DNA of 19,016 bases from Lachnospiraceae bacterium (GTDB lineage Bacteria > Bacillota > Clostridia > Lachnospirales > Lachnospiraceae). The stretch lies in the NCBI GenBank assembly GCA_017443685.1, contig JAFSYD010000090.1:1-19016 (forward strand), given 5' to 3'. The notes beneath the pieces are model-generated. The model saw only the letters and a program-made list of their open reading frames with translations, was not told where the DNA came from and did not search any database. A program made the translations under genes and the position numbers. This document shows, piece by piece, positions 15,176-19,016 of this stretch (position 1 is its first letter; the number at the start of each line of letters is the position of its first letter).

Positions 15176-15829
15176 TTATTGCCCCACCGCCAGCCGGTTG
15201 ATCTGCGTCGCCACATATCCGGCGCCGTATCCATTGTCGATATTCGTCACCGTCACCCCGTTCGCACAGGTGTTGATCATCGTAAGGAGCGCCGAGATGC
15301 CTCCTAAGTTCGCTCCGTAACCGACCGACGTCGGAACCGCGATCACCGGATTTTTCACCAATCCGCCGATCACGCTCGGCAGTGCCCCTTCCATCCCGGC
15401 AACCGCCACGATACAATTCGCTGCCGCAAGCTTTTCTTTATGATCGAACAGACGGTGCAGTCCGCTGACCCCCACATCATACAGCCGTTCCACCCGCGTA
15501 CCGAAGTATTCCGCCGTCTGCGCGGCTTCCTCCGCCACCGGAATATCCGCCGTGCCCGCAGTCGCGACGACAATGCCGCCGATCCGTTCCTTATCCGGCT
15601 TTTCGTATTTTAAGATCTTTGAAACCGGATCAAATGTGATCTGTGGGAGCGCCTGCCTCACCAGCGCATACTGCGCCTCGCTCGCCCGCGTCCCGAACAC
15701 TTCGCCGTCCATTTCAAAAATGCGTTTAAAAATCGATACCAGGTGCGCATCTTCCTTGCCCGCACAGAACACCACCTCGGCAAAGCCTGTCCGCGCCTTC
15801 CTTGCGGTATCGATCTTCGCAAATTTCAT
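15176..15829 (-). CDS. larB: LarB, pyridinium-3,5-biscarboxylic acid mononucleotide synthase
   Basis: LarB carboxylates and hydrolyses nicotinic acid adenine dinucleotide, the first step of nickel-pincer cofactor synthesis. The N-terminal third is the short LarB-specific region (KIDTARKARTGFAEVVFCAGK), and the C-terminal two thirds are a PurE/AIR-carboxylase-like domain with VVATAGTADIPVAEEA and NTCANGVTVTNIDNGYGAG. Cys188 in the latter corresponds to the cysteine that captures the substrate in characterised LarB. The length of about 217 aa is normal. I favour the ATG at 15827-15829 (MKFAKID), preceded by AAAGGA; an in-frame ATG at 15862 has no ribosome site. It lies 107 bases downstream of larC and one base before larE. 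Confidence 0.93.
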   Translation of the reverse strand: MKFAKIDTARKARTGFAEVVFCAGKEDAHLVSIFKRIFEMDGEVFGTRASEAQYALVRQALPQITFDPVSKILKYEKPDKERIGGIVVATAGTADIPVAEEAAQTAEYFGTRVERLYDVGVSGLHRLFDHKEKLAAANCIVAVAGMEGALPSVIGGLVKNPVIAVPTSVGYGANLGGISALLTMINTCANGVTVTNIDNGYGAGYVATQINRLAVGQ

Positions 15830-15936
15830 TTCCGTATATCCTTTATCCACATTCCCCTCCATTGTTCGCCCGGTAACCGTTCCGATGCCAAAACAGTACC
15901 TTTACCGCATTGCACCCGGCTTTCTGATATTTCCCC

Positions 15937-17403
15937 TTATCCGCGCCCGGCTCTGATGACCTCCGCCCGTACCTCCTGCAGGGACACATTATGCTTTTGC
16001 GCTGCAGCCTTTAAACTTTCATACTCGGGGTACGTGCGCCTGCTGCCATCCGGAAGCGTTACCGTTTTTACCGCGATATAGCCGTATTTCGTTTCCATGA
16101 TGCCGGCCTTACGCTCTAAGAGCCGCCGCTGCATTGCAGTCTTCCGAATGCCGATAGTCGTCGTTTCGACAAAAATGATATCTTCGATCGCCGTCACCTT
16201 TTTTTCGTCGCATAGCACGGTAAGCTCAACGCCCGGACGGTTCTTTTTCATATAAACGGGGCTGTAATGCACCTCACGTGCGCCCGCATCGTATAACTGC
16301 TCTATCAGATAACCGAGTTCTTCCCCCGTGCAGTCATCTATGTCGGTCTCCAGCCTGATCACGGTATCCGAGAGGCATCCGGTCCTCTCCGTCTGCCTTT
16401 CTTCCGTCCCCGCATCTTCTATCTCTATTACCCGCAGCATGCTCGGCCGTTCATACATCCGTTTACCGCCGCCGATCCCTGTCCGCTTAACGGAAAAGAT
16501 CTCCGGCAGCTGCGTATCCGTCATTAGCGCGGCTGCGATCGCCGCGCCGGTCGGCGTGACAAGCTCGCCCTGCTGTTCTATGATCCGAAGCGGGATCGGA
16601 TAAGCGGAAAGGATCGCAGTGACCGCCGGCACCGGTACCGGGAGGATCCCGTGTGCACAGCGGATCGTTCCTTTGCCCTCAACAAGCTGCGGCAGGATCA
16701 CGCGGTCGATCCCAAGATCATCAATGCAGACCGCTGCCGCCGTAATATCCACGATCGAATCCACCGAACCGACCTCGTGAAAATGAACGGCATCCTTCGT
16801 CGTCCGGTGGGCCTTCGCCTCAGCTTCGGCCAGGATGTCGAAAATCTTAAGCGCAAGCGCCCGCGCACCGTCCGTCAGTTCGCCTGCGTCAATGATCTCC
16901 GTCACTTCCATAAGCCCGCGGTGTTCGTGATGATGTGCCGCCATCGAATGTTCGTTGTGCCCATGATGATGTGCCGTCATCGAATGTCCGTTGTGCCCGT
17001 GATGATGCGCCGCCGGCGAGTGCTCATAGCGCTCCCCATCCTCGTCTCCGTGGTCCGGATGCCCCCCACTTCCGTGATGTACATCATCGTGCAGATGTCC
17101 GTGATGCTCACTCCCGTGCGCATCCCCGTCCGCCGCATCGTTTTTCGTTTCCTTCAGATGTCCGTACAAATACGCCATATCGTGGTCATGATTCTCATGC
17201 CCTTTGTCCATCCGCACATCAAAGTCGCAAACATCGATCCCGTTTTTCCTTTTCCGGGATATGATGATCTCATACCCTTCCAGCGGGAGCGAAAGAAGCG
17301 CCTTTTTCAGCTTATCCGCATCTGCCCCCAGATCCAGCAGGGCCCCGACAACCATATCCCCGCTGATCCCCGATGTGCTTTCGATATATACCGTTTTCCC
17401 CAT
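15937..17403 (-). CDS. larC: LarC, nickel-pincer cofactor nickel-insertion enzyme with histidine-rich insert
   Basis: LarC is a CTP-dependent cyclometallase that inserts Ni into the dithiocarboxylated nucleotide. The N-terminus (YIESTSGISGDMVVGALLDLGAD) and C-terminal half (ETDIDDCTGEELGYLIEQL, VYMKKNRPGVELTVL) are typical. The two halves form one uninterrupted 488-aa frame, unlike L. plantarum, where LarC1 and LarC2 are joined by programmed frameshifting. Residues 69-161 form a low-complexity insert with 28 His, including three copies of an HHHxH 12-residue repeat, probably a nickel-binding or storage segment. The start at 17401-17403 is fixed by AAGGAGGA just upstream; a longer frame to 17457 has no comparable site. 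It follows the MATE gene by 72 bp. Confidence 0.94.
   Translation of the reverse strand: MGKTVYIESTSGISGDMVVGALLDLGADADKLKKALLSLPLEGYEIIISRKRKNGIDVCDFDVRMDKGHENHDHDMAYLYGHLKETKNDAADGDAHGSEHHGHLHDDVHHGSGGHPDHGDEDGERYEHSPAAHHHGHNGHSMTAHHHGHNEHSMAAHHHEHRGLMEVTEIIDAGELTDGARALALKIFDILAEAEAKAHRTTKDAVHFHEVGSVDSIVDITAAAVCIDDLGIDRVILPQLVEGKGTIRCAHGILPVPVPAVTAILSAYPIPLRIIEQQGELVTPTGAAIAAALMTDTQLPEIFSVKRTGIGGGKRMYERPSMLRVIEIEDAGTEERQTERTGCLSDTVIRLETDIDDCTGEELGYLIEQLYDAGAREVHYSPVYMKKNRPGVELTVLCDEKKVTAIEDIIFVETTTIGIRKTAMQRRLLERKAGIMETKYGYIAVKTVTLPDGSRRTYPEYESLKAAAQKHNVSLQEVRAEVIRAGRG
16928..17022 (-). repeat. 36-bp tandem repeats encoding the larC His-rich segment
   Basis: Unit 1 is 16928-16963, unit 2 is 16964-16999, and a diverging partial unit spans 17000-17022. 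The units differ at few positions and encode HHHGHNGHSMTA and HHHGHNEHSMAA. The repeat is in frame and entirely inside larC. Confidence 0.85.
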
Positions 17404-17475
17404 TTTATCCTCCTTTTGCTCTATCCTTTGCATTCTTCCGACGTACTCGAAAGGCACCGCAGCGCCATCCGCACC

Positions 17476-18852
17476 CTACACATCCATCGCATTGCCATGC
17501 CTTGCCGCCCGGATGTAGTCACTGCCCCAGAACGAAAACAGCAGCTGTATCGTCATCACCACCCAGATCACCGGCTCGCAGGCAACAACCGCATAAAATC
17601 CGAACATCGGGATAAAAGCAATGACGAATAAAATCTTCATCGCAAATTCGATCACGCTCGAAATGAGCGGCAGCAGCTTTTTCCCGATCCCCTGCAGTCC
17701 GTAGCGCGTGTTCAAAAGTATTCCCAGCACCGCGTAATTCGGGCCGACCACCTTTAAGTAGAGGCCGCCGTTTTTTACCACATCCGGCTCCGTCGTACCG
17801 GCAATCAGCGAAACGATCGCGTCCGCAAAGAAGAACAGCACCACGGAGATCACCGCTGCCAGCACCACATCCATCGTATAGGCAGTCTGCATCCCCTTGA
17901 TGATGCGCTCCGGCTTTTTCGCGCCCGCGTTCTGCGCGATGAAGGTCGCCATCGCGATCCCAAGCGAGAGGATCGGCATAAAGAAGAACATATACAGCTT
18001 CCTCGCTGCCGTATGCGCCGCGATCAGCGTACTGCCGAGTCCGTTGATGCCCGATTGCAGGATCACGGAACCGGCGTTGACGATCGCACCCATCATCGCC
18101 ATGGAATACCCCTGTCCGAGCAGGTCTTTGTACATTTTCGCATCAATAGCGAAATGCCGGCGTTCCGGGATCAAAAGCGGCGTCTTCTTCATAATGTAAA
18201 TGACGCAGAGCACCGCCGATACCCCCTGCGCGATCACGGTCGCCACAGCCGCCCCCGCAACGCCCATATGCGCCTGTGTGATCAGGACAAGATCCAAAAT
18301 CACATTCAATACGGACGAAAACACCAGAAAGATCAGCGGGATCACACTGTTGCCGATCGCCCGCATCACGCCAGCCAGCGTATTGTAAGCAAACATCACA
18401 ACCAGCCCTAAGATGATGACGATGATGTAGCTGTAGGACTTTTCGATGAGATGCTCCGGCACGTTAATCAGATGCAAAAGCGGCCGCACGCCAAGCGCCG
18501 CAAGGATGGTAAAAAGAATACACGATACCACACCGATCACAATACAGCCGGCGACGGACTGCTTAATGCGGTCGGGATCCTTCGCGCCGTAGCAGCGTCC
18601 GGTTACGATCGCCATGCCGCTCCCGATCCCGATGCAGAACCCCGTCAAAAGGTCGAACACCGAATTGACCGAGCCGATCGCCGCTAATGACTCCGTCCCA
18701 AGCGTATTGCCGACGATCGCCGTATCCATCGTATTATACAGCTGTTGAAAAACGTTGGAGATAAAGATCGGAACCGCAAACATGATCAGATTCTGCAAGA
18801 TCGGTCCGCCTATCATATCAGGCACAAAGCGCGCTTTTTTTTCTTTATTCAT
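17476..18852 (-). CDS. MATE-family cation-coupled multidrug/metabolite exporter
   Basis: A 458-aa integral membrane protein with about 12 predicted membrane segments in two similar halves, as expected for MATE transporters. Typical sequences include PIFISNVFQQLYNTMDTAIVG near the N-terminus, GIGSGMAIVTGRCYGAKDPDR, and the matching second-half motif ATFIAQNAGAKKPERI. Such proteins use H+ or Na+ gradients to export cationic compounds. The substrate cannot be read from sequence. The start is supported by AAGGAA seven bases upstream of ATG. It is the first gene of a probable MATE-larC-larB-larE transcript, 72 bp ahead of larC, though a link to nickel-cofactor synthesis is unproven. Confidence 0.93.
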   Translation of the reverse strand: MNKEKKARFVPDMIGGPILQNLIMFAVPIFISNVFQQLYNTMDTAIVGNTLGTESLAAIGSVNSVFDLLTGFCIGIGSGMAIVTGRCYGAKDPDRIKQSVAGCIVIGVVSCILFTILAALGVRPLLHLINVPEHLIEKSYSYIIVIILGLVVMFAYNTLAGVMRAIGNSVIPLIFLVFSSVLNVILDLVLITQAHMGVAGAAVATVIAQGVSAVLCVIYIMKKTPLLIPERRHFAIDAKMYKDLLGQGYSMAMMGAIVNAGSVILQSGINGLGSTLIAAHTAARKLYMFFFMPILSLGIAMATFIAQNAGAKKPERIIKGMQTAYTMDVVLAAVISVVLFFFADAIVSLIAGTTEPDVVKNGGLYLKVVGPNYAVLGILLNTRYGLQGIGKKLLPLISSVIEFAMKILFVIAFIPMFGFYAVVACEPVIWVVMTIQLLFSFWGSDYIRAARHGNAMDV

Positions 18853-18904
18853 CGTACATTCCTTCTTTTCTGCCGTAAGGAACTGTTAAGAATTATCTTT
18901 TAAA

Positions 18905-19008
18905 TTTGGCGCAGGATTCGCGCTCAGATGCAAATCGAAAAATCGCAGGCGTAGCGGGCTACGTCAAGATTTTTTCGATGAAGCAGATGAGTGTGAAGAC
19001 AAGCCAAA
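18905..19008. repeat. Long imperfect palindrome (about 104-nt hairpin) upstream of the MATE gene
   Basis: The two arms, about 18905-18955 and 18958-19008, pair along nearly their whole length. Pairs include TTTGGC (18905-18910) with GCCAAA (19003-19008), CGCTC (18921-18925) with GAGTG (18989-18993, one wobble), the eight-pair A/T-rich core ATCGAAAAATC (18934-18944) with GATTTTTTCGAT (18968-18979, one bulged T), and GTAGC (18951-18955) with GCTAC (18958-18962). G-U wobbles replace several pairs, which suggests selection on RNA structure. It resembles a dispersed intergenic hairpin repeat that I believe occurs in Lachnospiraceae genomes; copy number cannot be judged here. Confidence 0.7.
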
Positions 19009-19016
19009 ATGAAAGA

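Noticed and set aside
16928..17022. CRISPR-like 36-bp periodicity
   Set aside because: The units are directly adjacent with no spacers and encode an in-frame His-rich peptide repeat inside larC.
18853..18904. Promoter for the MATE gene
   Set aside because: A GATAAT-like -10 is present on the minus strand, but no acceptable -35 lies 16-18 bp upstream.

Overview
The window looks like a chromosomal segment of a Gram-positive Clostridia member, most likely Lachnospiraceae. This is inferred from moderate GC, strong AGGAGG-type ribosome binding sites, frequent TTG/GTG starts, a GH25 lysozyme with cell-wall-binding repeats, and family-style intergenic hairpin repeats. No gene here fixes the species. 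There are no RNA genes, CRISPR arrays, insertion sequences or integrases that I can support.

Left half, + strand (about 200-9038): an eight-gene, tightly packed operon encoding a compact Tad/type II secretion-like pilus machine. Its order is a 63-aa Flp-like pilin; a TadA/CpaF ATPase; one 445-aa platform protein carrying both TadB- and TadC-like halves; a 111-aa TadE-like pseudopilin; a 48-aa tiny hydrophobic protein; a 215-aa membrane-anchored protein with an Ig-like outer domain; a 34-aa tiny hydrophobic protein; and a 1462-aa protein that joins a pseudopilin-like N-terminus to a complete subtilisin-like protease, InlB-type repeats and an Ig-like domain. None of the six candidate pilus subunits can carry a prepilin leader peptide: each has an in-frame stop just upstream with no start codon between, or a start set by its own ribosome binding site. 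The window contains no prepilin peptidase. Four of the six align without gaps from Met1 around an E/H7-Y/L8-G/A9 signature like the Glu-Tyr of mature Flp pilins. My reading is a minimal, leaderless Tad-like apparatus that displays a giant protease/adhesin; this is the most unusual part of the window. Upstream lie an array of five TTGTAAAC-type sites in 11-bp phase, a plausible promoter and a roughly 185-nt structured leader.

Middle, - strand (9064-14192): a three-gene operon transcribed toward the pilus operon. It encodes a 885-aa membrane-anchored GH25 muramidase, a 109-aa three-helix membrane protein (TTG start), and a 710-aa M29-type metallo-aminopeptidase with a long N-terminal extension.

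Right, - strand (14380-18852): a MATE exporter followed by larC, larB and larE, the three biosynthetic genes for the nickel-pincer nucleotide cofactor of lactate racemase-type enzymes. LarC carries a 28-histidine insertion, LarE has the three-cysteine pattern of Fe-S-dependent sulfur insertases, and no larA is present in the window. A roughly 104-nt near-palindromic hairpin closes the right edge, and another hairpin-rich repeat-like element opens the left edge.
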